A stretch of DNA of 35,027 nucleotides from Coriobacteriaceae bacterium (GTDB lineage: Bacteria; Actinomycetota; Coriobacteriia; Coriobacteriales; Atopobiaceae): assembly GCA_003862195.1 (NCBI GenBank), contig QOUO01000003.1:1-35027 (forward strand), given 5' to 3'. This document shows, piece after piece, positions 14,562 through 22,868 of this stretch (position 1 is the stretch's first letter; the number at the start of each line of letters is the position of its first letter). The notes under the pieces were generated by a model. It did no database searches. It worked only from the letters and a program-made list of their open reading frames with translations, and had not been told where the DNA came from. A program made the position numbers and the translations under genes.

Positions 14562-16303
14562 TACGCGAGCACCTCCTTCTCGGAAAGCTGCGAGAGGCAG
14601 ATCTCGCGGTAGAGGTTGCAGTCCTTGAGGAGCTCGCGGTGCGTGCCGAGGCCAGCCACGCACCCGTGGTCGAGCACGAGGATCTTGTCCGCGCCCATGA
14701 CGGCGCTCACGCGCTGCGACACCACGACGCTGGTCGTCCTGTCCGCAATGCCCGCGAGCGCATGGCGCAGCCGCGCGTCCGTCGCGAAGTCGAGCGCGGA
14801 GGCGGAGTCGTCCAGCACGATGATGCGCGGGCTCCCGACGAGCGCACGCGCGATGGTGAGGCGCTGCCGCTGCCCGCCGCTGAAGTTGCGGCCGTCGGCC
14901 TCCACGGGCTCGTCGAGGCCCTGGGGCTTGGCGCGCACGAAGTCCTCCGCCTGGGCGAGCTCGAGCGCGCGCCAGAGCTCCGCGTCCGTGGCGGAGGCGT
15001 CGCGCCAGGCGAGGTTGGAGCGGATGGTGCCCGTGAGGAGCGAGGCGAGCTGCGGCACGACGGAGACGGTGTTCCGCAGCTGGTCGAGCGGGTACTCGCG
15101 CACGTCGCGCCCGAGCACCCGCACCGTGCCGGACGTGGGGTCGTACAGCCTGTCGAGCAGCTGCACGAGCGTGGACTTGCCCGAGCCCGTGCCGCCGATG
15201 ATGCCGAGGGTCTGTCCCTCCTCGAGGGTGAGCGTCACGTCCGTGAGTGCGCTCGACTCGCCGCCGGCGTAGCTGAAGGTCACGCCCTCGAGCTGGAGGG
15301 CAGGCTCTTCTCCCCTGGCGGGAAGCGCGAGTTCGGCGTCGCTGCCGTCCGTGAGGGCGTCAGGGGTGTTCAGCACCTCCATGATGCGCTGGCTCGATGC
15401 GGCGCCGCGCGTGAAGACCACCACGAGGTTGGCCACGTAGCCCACGGCCAAGAGCGTCTGCGTCATGTAGTTGACGAAGGCCATGACCTCGCCCTGCGTG
15501 AGGTCGCCCACGTTGATGCGGATGGCGCCGCTCCACAGGATCGCGACGACGCCGAGGTTGAGCACGAGGAACGTCGCGGGGTTGAGGAGCGACGTGAGCT
15601 TGCCGGCGGAGATCGCCGTCTGGGCCTGGGCGCGAGCTGCCTCGCCAAAGCGGGTCTGCTCGTCGTCCTCGTGGCGGAAGGCGCGGATCACGCGCATGCC
15701 GGAGAGCGTCTCGCGCGCGAGGAGCGACACGCGGTCGAGCCTGACCTGCATCTGCCTGAAGTACGGCACGGCGTGGCTCATCACGAACCAGAACGCCAGG
15801 CCGATGAGCGGCGTGCACAGCAGGAAGATGCAGCCGAGGCGCAGGTCGATGAGGCAGGCGGCCACCATGGAGCCAACTGCCAAGAACGGCCAACGGATGA
15901 GCTGGCGGATGCCCAGGGCAACGGCAAGCTGCACCTGGTTGACGTCGTTGGTGAGGCGCGTCGTGAGCGAGGGCGTGCCAAAGCGGTCCACGTCGGCGGC
16001 GGAGAGGCCCATCACCTTGCGGAACAGGGCGTTTCGCACGTCCGTGCCCATGCCCTGCGACACGAGTGCCGCCATCTTCTGGCACACCAGCGTAAAGCAG
16101 TAGCCCACGCAGGCGAGAAGGACGAGGAGTCCGCCCAGGCGCACGACCAGGCCCGCGTCGTGCCCGGCGACGCCGCGGTCGATCATGCGCGCCACGATGA
16201 CGGGGGTCATCAGGTCGAATATCACCTCGACCACCTTGGCCGACATGCCCAGCGCCACGCGCCCCCGGTACGGGCGCATGAAGCGAGAAAGAAGCTCGTG
16301 CAA
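14561..16303 (-). CDS. ABC exporter half-transporter, degenerate-site subunit
   Basis: A 580-residue half-transporter with a six-segment membrane domain followed by an ATPase domain. Walker A is GGTGSGKST and the signature FSGGQRQRL is canonical. The Walker B catalytic glutamate is aspartate (IVLDDSASALD), and the switch histidine is glutamine (VVSQRVSAV). These two changes are exactly those of the degenerate subunit in heterodimeric exporters such as TM287 and BmrC. With the overlapping downstream gene it should form an asymmetric exporter with one active ATP site. The start is TTG with AGGAGG nine bases upstream. Confidence 0.9.
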   Translation of the reverse strand: MHELLSRFMRPYRGRVALGMSAKVVEVIFDLMTPVIVARMIDRGVAGHDAGLVVRLGGLLVLLACVGYCFTLVCQKMAALVSQGMGTDVRNALFRKVMGLSAADVDRFGTPSLTTRLTNDVNQVQLAVALGIRQLIRWPFLAVGSMVAACLIDLRLGCIFLLCTPLIGLAFWFVMSHAVPYFRQMQVRLDRVSLLARETLSGMRVIRAFRHEDDEQTRFGEAARAQAQTAISAGKLTSLLNPATFLVLNLGVVAILWSGAIRINVGDLTQGEVMAFVNYMTQTLLAVGYVANLVVVFTRGAASSQRIMEVLNTPDALTDGSDAELALPARGEEPALQLEGVTFSYAGGESSALTDVTLTLEEGQTLGIIGGTGSGKSTLVQLLDRLYDPTSGTVRVLGRDVREYPLDQLRNTVSVVPQLASLLTGTIRSNLAWRDASATDAELWRALELAQAEDFVRAKPQGLDEPVEADGRNFSGGQRQRLTIARALVGSPRIIVLDDSASALDFATDARLRHALAGIADRTTSVVVSQRVSAVMGADKILVLDHGCVAGLGTHRELLKDCNLYREICLSQLSEKEVLA

Positions 16304-16330
16304 GACCGAAAACCTCCTGTGGACGAGTGC

Positions 16331-18148
16331 CTAGTCTATCCCCAGCTTGTCCGAGAGCTCGATCCACTCGGTCTCGAGCTCGTCGAGCTCCGCCTCCGCT
16401 GCGTCCACGTCCTTCTGGGCGTCCATGAGCCCCTGGTAGTCCGATGCGTCGATCTGGGCCATCTTCGCGCGGAGCCGGTCCGGCTCGCCCTGCTTCTTCT
16501 GGAGCTTGCGCGATACGGCGTCGAAGCGCTTCTTGAGCTCGCGGCGCTCGGCGTTGGTGAGCCCGCCGGGCTGGGTGGCCTGCTTGGCAGTGCCGTCGCC
16601 TACGGTAGCGCCACCAGTGCCACCTGTCGAATTCTGGTTTTGTATGCTGGCATTCAACAAGCTTAGGTACTCGTCCACGCCGCCCGGCACGTGGCGCAGG
16701 TGTCCGCCGATCAGGGCGTACTGGTCGTCCGTCACGCGCTCCATGAGGTAGCGGTCGTGGCTCACCAGGATGAGCGTGCCTGGCCACGTGTCGAGCAAGT
16801 CCTCGAGGACGGCCAGCATGTCGGTGTCCAGGTCGTTTCCGGGCTCGTCCAGGATGAGGACGTTCGGTTCGCGGAGAAGGACGCAGAGTATCGACAGGCG
16901 CCGCCTCTGGCCGCCGGACAGGTCCTTGATGAACGTGGGGAACTCGCGGCGCTCGAAGCCGAGCCTCTCGAGCAGCTGTTCCGGTGTCTGGGGCTTGCCG
17001 TCCACCTCGTAGTACTTCTTGAACGTGGAGAGGAGCTCCTGCACGCGCCAGTCGTCCTTCTCGGCCAGCTGGTCGAGGTGCTGGGACAGTATGCCAAAGC
17101 GCACGGACTTGCCGATCTTCACGAAGCCTGAGCTGGGCAGCATGCGCCCGCTCATGACCTTGAGCAGCGTCGACTTGCCGGCGCCGTTCTCGCCCAGGAT
17201 GCCCACGCGGTCGCCCGGCCCGATGAGCCAGTCGATCCCGTCGAGCACCTTGCGATCGCCGTAGCCGGCGCTCACGTTCTTCATCTCGATGACCTGCTTG
17301 CCCAGGCGGCTCACGGCAAGGCGCTTGAGCTCGGTCGTGTTCCTGAGGGGCGGGTCGTTGGCCAAAAGGGCCATCGCCGCGTCAATCCTGAACTTTGGCT
17401 TGCTCGTGCGCGCCTTGGCGCCGTGCGCGAGCCAGTTGAGCTCCTTGCGCAGCGTGTTCTGGCGGCGCTCCTCTGTGACGGCCGCCTGGCGCTGGCGCTC
17501 GACGCGCTGCTGGATGTAGGCGGAGTAGCCGCCCTCGAATGGCTCGATCACTCCGTCGTGGACCTCCCACATGTGCTCGCACACCTCGTCCAAGAACCAG
17601 CGGTCGTGCGTCACGACGAGAAGCGCGCCCTGCCCGGGCTGCCAGCGGTGCTTGAGGTGGTTGGCGAGCCACGTGATGGCGCCCATGTCCAGGTGGTTGG
17701 TGGGCTCGTCCATCAGAATCACGTCCCACGTGCCCACGAGCACGCGTGCGAGGTCGCAGCGCCGGCGCTGCCCGCCGGAGAGCTCCCCCACCTTGGCGTG
17801 CCAGTCGACGTCGCCCAGCAGCTCGTCCAGGATGGAGCGGACGCGCGGATCGGACGCCCACACGTACTCCGGCACGTCGCCCACGACGGCGCGCTCCACG
17901 GTGTCGTCGTCGTTCAGCGAGTCCTCCTGCGCGAGCATGCCCACGGCGATGCCGTTGCGGTAGGTAACGGAGCCGTCGTCCGGCTCGATGCGCCTGGCGA
18001 TCAGCTCGAGCAGCGTCGACTTGCCGTCGCCGTTCTTGCCCACGATGCCGATGCGCTCGCCCTCGTTGATGCCGATGGTCTGGTCCTTCAGCACCTGCTT
18101 GCCGGGCCACTCCTGGCTCAGGTGCTCGCATCCGATGAGGATTCCCAA
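16331..18148 (-). CDS. ABC-F family ATPase (Uup/TlrC-like)
   Basis: A 605-residue soluble ABC-F protein with two ATPase domains and no membrane segments; members act on the ribosome as translation factors or antibiotic-protection proteins. Domain 1 has GKNGDGKST, LSGGQRRR and MDEPTNHLD. Domain 2 has [17 protein letters not shown] and the unusual LDEPGNDLD, where most Uup-type proteins have EPTNDLD. The last 80 residues form a coiled coil rich in Lys, Glu and Asp, as in Uup. The TTG start at 18148 has GGAGG eight bases upstream and lies two bases after the nfo stop; the longer open frame is antisense-like sequence inside nfo. Not enough is visible to claim antibiotic resistance. Confidence 0.88.
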   Translation of the reverse strand: MGILIGCEHLSQEWPGKQVLKDQTIGINEGERIGIVGKNGDGKSTLLELIARRIEPDDGSVTYRNGIAVGMLAQEDSLNDDDTVERAVVGDVPEYVWASDPRVRSILDELLGDVDWHAKVGELSGGQRRRCDLARVLVGTWDVILMDEPTNHLDMGAITWLANHLKHRWQPGQGALLVVTHDRWFLDEVCEHMWEVHDGVIEPFEGGYSAYIQQRVERQRQAAVTEERRQNTLRKELNWLAHGAKARTSKPKFRIDAAMALLANDPPLRNTTELKRLAVSRLGKQVIEMKNVSAGYGDRKVLDGIDWLIGPGDRVGILGENGAGKSTLLKVMSGRMLPSSGFVKIGKSVRFGILSQHLDQLAEKDDWRVQELLSTFKKYYEVDGKPQTPEQLLERLGFERREFPTFIKDLSGGQRRRLSILCVLLREPNVLILDEPGNDLDTDMLAVLEDLLDTWPGTLILVSHDRYLMERVTDDQYALIGGHLRHVPGGVDEYLSLLNASIQNQNSTGGTGGATVGDGTAKQATQPGGLTNAERRELKKRFDAVSRKLQKKQGEPDRLRAKMAQIDASDYQGLMDAQKDVDAAEAELDELETEWIELSDKLGID

Positions 18149-18150
18149 AG

Positions 18151-18999
18151 CTATGCCTCCACGCTTGCCGCGATGCCACGCAGCAGGCTGATCTCCTTCT
18201 TGTATCCCGCCAGGTCGTTGGGCGTCTCCAGGATCATGGGGAGCGTGCGCGTCCTGGGGTTGGTCACCACGGCGCGAAACGCGTCCAGTCCCAGCGTGCC
18301 CTCGCCGATCTTCTCGTGGCGGTCCTTGTGCGACCCGCAAGGGTTCTTCGAGTCGTTTACGTGCAGCGCCTTGAGGCGGTCGAGCCCGATCACGCGATCG
18401 AACTCGTCCAGCACGCCGTCGAGGTCGCCGGCCACGTCGTAGCCCGCGTCGTTCACGTGGCAGGTGTCGAGGCAGACGCCCATGTACGAGTCGAGCCGCA
18501 CGCCATCGAGGATGCGTGCCAGCTCCTCGAAGCTCCGTCCGACCTCCGTGCCCTTGCCGGCCATGGTCTCGAGCAGCACCGTCGTGTGCTGCCCCTCGAA
18601 GAGCGCCTGGTTGAGCCCCTCGCAGATGAGCTCGATCCCGCGGTCGACCCCCTGCTTCACGTGGCTGCCCGGGTGGAAGTTGTAGTAGTTGCCCGGCAGC
18701 TCCTCCATGCGCCTGAGGTCGTCCGCCATGGCCGTGCGGGCAAACTCGACGGTTCGCTCCGTGGAGGAGCAGAGGTTCATGGTGTAGGGGGCGTGCGCCA
18801 CAAGAGGGCCAAAGTCCTTCTCGCCCATAATGCGCCTGAGCTCCGCCACGTCGTCCGGGTCGAGCGGCTTGGCGTTGCCACCGCGCGGGTTGCGCGTGAA
18901 GAACGCGAAGGTGTTCGCGCCGATCTCCACGGCACGCCGGCCCATGGCGGCGTAGCCGTCCGACGTGGAGAGGTGGCAGCCGATGCAGATGTCCGCCAT
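18151..18999 (-). CDS. nfo: deoxyribonuclease IV (endonuclease IV)
   Basis: A 282-residue AP endonuclease of the zinc-dependent Nfo family, which cuts 5' of abasic sites in base-excision repair. Family metal-site blocks are in order: NFHPG near 113-117, LETMAGKGTEVG near 150-161, VCLDTCHVNDAGYD near 184-197, and HVNDSKNPCGSHKDRHEKIGEG near 224-245. Length matches the family. ATG 18999 is chosen because residues before it are unlike Nfo; the ribosome site is weak (GGGGAC). It starts one base after the coaBC stop. One 13-mer repeat lies in frame as GEKD. Confidence 0.95.
   Translation of the reverse strand: MADICIGCHLSTSDGYAAMGRRAVEIGANTFAFFTRNPRGGNAKPLDPDDVAELRRIMGEKDFGPLVAHAPYTMNLCSSTERTVEFARTAMADDLRRMEELPGNYYNFHPGSHVKQGVDRGIELICEGLNQALFEGQHTTVLLETMAGKGTEVGRSFEELARILDGVRLDSYMGVCLDTCHVNDAGYDVAGDLDGVLDEFDRVIGLDRLKALHVNDSKNPCGSHKDRHEKIGEGTLGLDAFRAVVTNPRTRTLPMILETPNDLAGYKKEISLLRGIAASVEA
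18814..18826 (-). repeat. 13-mer GGGCGAGAAGRNC (copy 7)
   Basis: Exact copy in nfo near residue 59, read as Gly-Glu-Lys-Asp. Confidence 0.8.
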
Positions 19000-19000
19000 G

Positions 19001-20200
19001 CTACGTCCCCGCTTCCAGGAGCGCGCCGACGCGGTCCAGCAGCTCGGACGCCACGGACGCGAGCGGCAGCGTGTCCAGCTGCTCCACGTGGTCCGCGTAC
19101 ACGAAGGCGACGCGGTCCGTGTCGGAGCCAAACGTCGAGTCCGCCCGGCTCACGTCGTTGGCCACGATCATGTCGCAGCCCTTGCGCGCGAGCTTGGCCT
19201 GGGCGTTTGCCATGAGGTCGTGCGTCTCGGCGGCAAAGCCCACCACCTTGCGCGCGCCCTTGGCGGCCGAGAGCTCCGCCAGGATGTCCGCGGTCTCCAC
19301 GAGCCTGATGCTGTCCAGGTGCTCGTGGGCCTTCTTGAGCTTGTGGTCGGCGGGCTCGGCGGGCGTGTAGTCGGCCACGGCCGCGGCGCATATGGCCACG
19401 TCCGCATCGTAGAAGGACGAGAGCGCCGCGTCGTGCATCTGCCATGCGCTCACGACGTCGACGCGGTCGACGCCCGCGGGCGTAGGGAGCTCGCAGGGTC
19501 CCGCGACGAGCGTCACCCTGGCGCCGCGGCGAGCCGCCTCGCGGGCGATCGCGAAGCCCATCTTGCCCGTGGAGGCGTTCGCGATGTAGCGCACGGGGTC
19601 GATCGCCTCGTGCGTGGGGCCGGCCGTCACGAGCACGTGCTTGCCGGTGAGGGGGCTCCCCTCAGTGGCGAGGCCCAGGAGCGCGAGCGCGCGGGACACG
19701 ATGTCCTCCACGCTCGCGAGCTTGCCCTCGCCCACGTAGCCGCAGGCGAGCTCTCCGCTATCAGGCATCACGAACTCGACGCCGCGCGACAGGAGCGTCC
19801 TCACGTTCTGCTGGGTGGCCGGGTTTCTCCACATGTTGACGTTCATGGCGGGGGCCACGAGCACCGTGGAGTGGGCCGCCAGGAGCGTGGTGCTCGCCGC
19901 GTCGTCCGCGATGCCGAGCGCCATCTTCGCGACGAAGTTGCCCGTCGCGGGCACCACGAGCACGAGGTCCGCAAAGTCCGCGAGCTCGATGTGGGGGATG
20001 TCGGTCGAGGCGTTGCCGTAGAGCGAGGTCACGACCTCGTGGTGCGTGAGCGCGCGGAACGTCGCCTCGCCCACGAAGCGCGTCGCGTCCTCCGTCATGG
20101 TCACGCGGACGTCGCAGCCCGCCTTCTGCAGCCCGCGAAGGACCTCGCAGGCCTTGTACGCAGCGATGCCGCCGTTCACGACAAGGGTGACGTTGGGCAT
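19001..20200 (-). CDS. coaBC: bifunctional phosphopantothenoylcysteine decarboxylase / phosphopantothenate--cysteine ligase
   Basis: A 399-residue two-domain enzyme of coenzyme A synthesis. The CoaC half (about 1-175) is an FMN-dependent decarboxylase with catalytic His70 (DIPHIELA), the PAMN motif at 117-120 and active-site Cys153 (GELACGYVGEG). The CoaB half (from about 186) couples cysteine to phosphopantothenate and has TAGPTHEAIDPVR, then NASTGKMG around Asn208. Its ATG overlaps the stop of the zinc-ribbon gene (TGATG), with AGGAGG ten bases upstream, so the two are translationally coupled. Confidence 0.96.
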   Translation of the reverse strand: MPNVTLVVNGGIAAYKACEVLRGLQKAGCDVRVTMTEDATRFVGEATFRALTHHEVVTSLYGNASTDIPHIELADFADLVLVVPATGNFVAKMALGIADDAASTTLLAAHSTVLVAPAMNVNMWRNPATQQNVRTLLSRGVEFVMPDSGELACGYVGEGKLASVEDIVSRALALLGLATEGSPLTGKHVLVTAGPTHEAIDPVRYIANASTGKMGFAIAREAARRGARVTLVAGPCELPTPAGVDRVDVVSAWQMHDAALSSFYDADVAICAAAVADYTPAEPADHKLKKAHEHLDSIRLVETADILAELSAAKGARKVVGFAAETHDLMANAQAKLARKGCDMIVANDVSRADSTFGSDTDRVAFVYADHVEQLDTLPLASVASELLDRVGALLEAGT

Positions 20201-20919
20201 CAGTCGGCAACCTCCTGCGTCACGAGCAGGCGGTGGCAGTACGGGCACTCCGTGATGGCGTCGGCCTTCTTGAGGTCGCTAAAGAGGCTCGGCTGCAGCT
20301 TGACGCGGCAGATCGAGGGCACGTTGCCCTGCAGGCGCTCCACCGCGAGGCCGCCAAAGCGCTTGAACGCGGCGTCGTAGCGCCTGATCGTGTCGTCGTC
20401 CAGCGCGGCGAGCATCTGCTTTCGCTCCTCGTTCAGGCTCCTGGCGCGCGCCATGAGGTCGGCCGTGTCGCGCTTGAAGGCCTCCTCCTGGGCGGCGCGC
20501 TCCTCGTCGAGCTTGGCCTCCAGGCCGCGGGCGTTGGACTCGGCCTTGCCCAGGCGCTTGAGGGCCTCGACCTTCTGGCCGTGCTCGAACCCGATCTTCT
20601 CCATCTTCTTGGCAAGGTGGGTGAGCTGGGCCTCGATGTTGGAGGCCTGGCGGTAGTCGGCGTCCGGCGCCTGCGCCGTGGCCCTGACCTCGTCCGTCTT
20701 CTGCATCAGGTGCTCGTGCTCCTGCTCGCAGTCCGCAATCTCCATCTCGGTGTCCTTGCGCTGGCCCACGATCTTCGTGAGCTCGCCGGCGACCTTGTGC
20801 TTTGCCGCGTCGATGGCGGCGATCTTCTTCTGCTGCGGCATGGCCTTGAGCGTCTTGCTCAGGCGCATGAGCTCAAGGTCGATGTCCTGAAGGCGAAGCA
20901 GTGCCTCGTAGTCGTTCAT
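20200..20919 (-). CDS. coiled-coil protein with C4-type zinc ribbon (zf-RING_7 family)
   Basis: A 239-residue protein with a long charged coiled coil (about 1-185) followed by a zinc-ribbon tail. It resembles the actinobacterial family whose members end in Cys-x2-Cys, a spacer and Cys-x2-Cys. Here the second pair is intact (ECPYC) but the first pair has only its second cysteine (PSICRVKL), so three of four ligands remain. The function of the family is not established; nucleic-acid binding is a common suggestion. ATG 20919 has GGAGG five to six bases upstream. It is followed by coaBC with overlapping stop and start. Confidence 0.82.
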   Translation of the reverse strand: MNDYEALLRLQDIDLELMRLSKTLKAMPQQKKIAAIDAAKHKVAGELTKIVGQRKDTEMEIADCEQEHEHLMQKTDEVRATAQAPDADYRQASNIEAQLTHLAKKMEKIGFEHGQKVEALKRLGKAESNARGLEAKLDEERAAQEEAFKRDTADLMARARSLNEERKQMLAALDDDTIRRYDAAFKRFGGLAVERLQGNVPSICRVKLQPSLFSDLKKADAITECPYCHRLLVTQEVAD

Positions 20920-20960
20920 GTCTACCTCCGGCCGAATTCCCACGGCCAATATTCCTATGT

Positions 20961-20980
20961 GCGCCCGTACTGCCGGGCGC
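20961..20980 (-). other. hairpin between the cysteine desulfurase and zinc-ribbon genes
   Basis: A perfect seven-base stem (GCGCCCG/CGGGCGC) with a six-base loop lies just after the desulfurase stop and 41 bases before the zinc-ribbon start. No T-run follows on the minus strand, so it may be an RNA-processing or stability hairpin, or a weak partial terminator. Confidence 0.4.
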
Positions 20981-20986
20981 CGCCGT

Positions 20987-22168
20987 CTAGCGTCCGCCGG
21001 ACGCCACGATTTCCAGAAGCGCGTCGGCAAAGGCGTCGAGGTCCTTCTCGCCCACGCGCTCGTCGAACGATATCCTGAGCGAGCCCAGAGCGTCCCGGCG
21101 CGCGATGCCCATGGCCGAGAGCACGTGGCTGGGGTCGAGCGAGCCCGAGGAGCATGCCGAGCCGGCGGAGACCTCGAAGCCGCGCGCGTCGAGCTTGAGG
21201 ATGAGCGTCTCGGAGTCGAGGGTCGGCACCATGACCGACACCATGCCCGGAAGCCTGTCCTCCCCCACGCTCGCGCTCACGGTCGGGAGGATCCCCGTGC
21301 CCTCGGCGCAGAGCCTGGCGTACAGCGCGTTGGCCCTGCCCTGGACGAGCGCCCTCAGTCGCGGGAGGTCGTCGCAGCAGTGGCGCACCGCTGCCGCGAA
21401 GGCGAGCGCCGCGCGGACGTCCTGCGTGCCGGGGCGCCTGCCCTGCTCCTGGCCGCCGCCAAAGGTCTGCGGCCTGAAGGGCGTACGCCCGCGGATGAGA
21501 AGGGCGCCGATGCCGACCGGGCCGCCGATCTTGTGCGCGGCGACGCTCACGGCGTCGACGTTGACGCAGTCGAGCGGGATGCGCCCGAAGGCCTGCACGG
21601 CGTCCGTGTGCATGAGGGCGCCGGCGGCGTGCGCCACGGCACCGATCTTCCCCACGGGCTGGACGACGCCCGTCTCGTTGTTGGCGCTCATGACGGACAC
21701 CAGCGCGACGTCGGGACCCATGAGGGACTCGACGGCCTCCGCCGTGACGACGCCGTCGCGGTTGGGGCGGGCGAGGTCGACGTCGAAGCCGCGGTTGCGG
21801 AGCGCCGGCACCACGTCGAGCTCGGAGTCGTGCTCGATGGCGGACACGATGACGCGCGTCCTGGCGCGGTCGCGGTCGCGCGCGCCCTCGGCCAGCCCGT
21901 AGAGGGCGAGGTTGTTGGACTCCGTGCCGCCCGACGTGTACGCCACGTCAGCCGGCCTGAAGCCGCCGCCAACGGCCTTTGCGATCACGCGGCGGGTGGA
22001 CTCGAGCTTGGCAGAGGCCATGCGCCCCAGCGTGTGCAGCGAGTTGGGGTTGGCGCCGGCGATCTGGGACGCCTCGTAGTCTCGCTCGGCGGCGAGCGCC
22101 TCCTCGCACATGGGTGCGGATGCCGCGTAGTCCAGGTACACGAACCTATCGCTCATATTCTCGCGCAT
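20987..22168 (-). CDS. cysteine desulfurase (IscS/NifS family)
   Basis: A 393-residue PLP enzyme that removes sulfur from cysteine for iron-sulfur clusters, thionucleosides and cofactors. The start YLDYAASAP, the PLP lysine at 213 in AAHKIGGP, and the persulfide cysteine at 339 in SAGSACSSGSLDPSHVL identify it. The short active-site loop style fits the NifS/IscS group rather than SufS. No iscU or mnmA is adjacent, so its specific acceptor is unknown. The ATG at 22168 lies four bases after the rpe stop; ATG 22156 is an alternative that matches the usual N terminus. One 13-mer repeat lies in frame near residue 373. Confidence 0.92.
   Translation of the reverse strand: MRENMSDRFVYLDYAASAPMCEEALAAERDYEASQIAGANPNSLHTLGRMASAKLESTRRVIAKAVGGGFRPADVAYTSGGTESNNLALYGLAEGARDRDRARTRVIVSAIEHDSELDVVPALRNRGFDVDLARPNRDGVVTAEAVESLMGPDVALVSVMSANNETGVVQPVGKIGAVAHAAGALMHTDAVQAFGRIPLDCVNVDAVSVAAHKIGGPVGIGALLIRGRTPFRPQTFGGGQEQGRRPGTQDVRAALAFAAAVRHCCDDLPRLRALVQGRANALYARLCAEGTGILPTVSASVGEDRLPGMVSVMVPTLDSETLILKLDARGFEVSAGSACSSGSLDPSHVLSAMGIARRDALGSLRISFDERVGEKDLDAFADALLEIVASGGR
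21041..21053 (-). repeat. 13-mer GGGCGAGAAGRNC (copy 8)
   Basis: Exact copy near the 3' end of the cysteine desulfurase gene, read as Gly-Glu-Lys-Asp. Confidence 0.8.
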
Positions 22169-22172
22169 CCCC

Positions 22173-22853
22173 CTATGCCCTCTTCGCGGTGCCGAGCGTC
22201 GCGTTGGTGCGAAGCGCCTCGATCGCGGCGGAGCGGTCCTCCGCCTTGAACACCTTGCTGCCCGCGACGAAGACGTTCGCGCCGGCCGCCGCCACCTCGG
22301 CCACGTTGTCGGGTCCGATGCCGCCGTCGACCTCGACGTCGGGGCTCACGCCGTGCTCGTGGCACAGCTTGCGGAGCGACCTGAGCTTGGCAAGCGAGGA
22401 CGGGATGAAGCTCTGTCCGCCAAAGCCCGGGTTCACCGTCATGACCAGGACCATGTCCAGGTCCTCGATGATGCTGTCGAGAAGGGCGACCGGTGTGGCC
22501 GGGTTGAGCGCCACGCATGCCTTGGCGCCTGCCTCGTGAATCTGCGAGACGATGCGGTTGGCGTGCGTCTGAGCCTCGTAGTGGAACGTCACGATGTCCG
22601 CGCCGGCGTCCAGGTACCAGGGCACCTGCTCCTCGGGGTTGCTCACCATGAGGTGGACGTCGAGGGGAAGGTCCGTCGCCCTTCTCACCTGGCGCAGGAT
22701 CTCCGTGCCAAAGCTCAGGTTGGGGACGAAGTGCCCGTCCATCACGTCGTAGTGGACGAGGTCCGCGCTCTTGATGCTCTGCAGCTCGTCGCCGAGCCGC
22801 GTGAAGTCGGCCGAGAGGACCGACGGTGCTATGAGGATGCTCTTGTCTGGCAT
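22173..22853 (-). CDS. rpe: ribulose-phosphate 3-epimerase
   Basis: A 226-residue TIM-barrel enzyme interconverting ribulose-5-phosphate and xylulose-5-phosphate in the pentose phosphate pathway. Motifs are IAPSVLSADF near 8-17, HYDVMDGHFVPN near 34-45 (metal His and catalytic Asp), DVHLMV near 65-70, VNPGFGGQ near 140-147 and DVEVDGGI around 175-182. Length and order are standard. ATG 22853 follows GAAGGG by six bases. It lies between gpsA and the desulfurase, with short gaps on both sides. Confidence 0.96.
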   Translation of the reverse strand: MPDKSILIAPSVLSADFTRLGDELQSIKSADLVHYDVMDGHFVPNLSFGTEILRQVRRATDLPLDVHLMVSNPEEQVPWYLDAGADIVTFHYEAQTHANRIVSQIHEAGAKACVALNPATPVALLDSIIEDLDMVLVMTVNPGFGGQSFIPSSLAKLRSLRKLCHEHGVSPDVEVDGGIGPDNVAEVAAAGANVFVAGSKVFKAEDRSAAIEALRTNATLGTAKRA

Positions 22854-22868
22854 GATGCCCTTCCCTCG

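Noticed and set aside
10908-14612. A very long plus-strand open frame (over 1,200 codons) opposite the GlpA-like and ABC genes, and similar long antisense frames throughout
   Set aside because: It is low-complexity His/Arg/Ala/Val-rich sequence without domains, an artefact of G+C-rich codon third positions opposite real genes with clear motifs.
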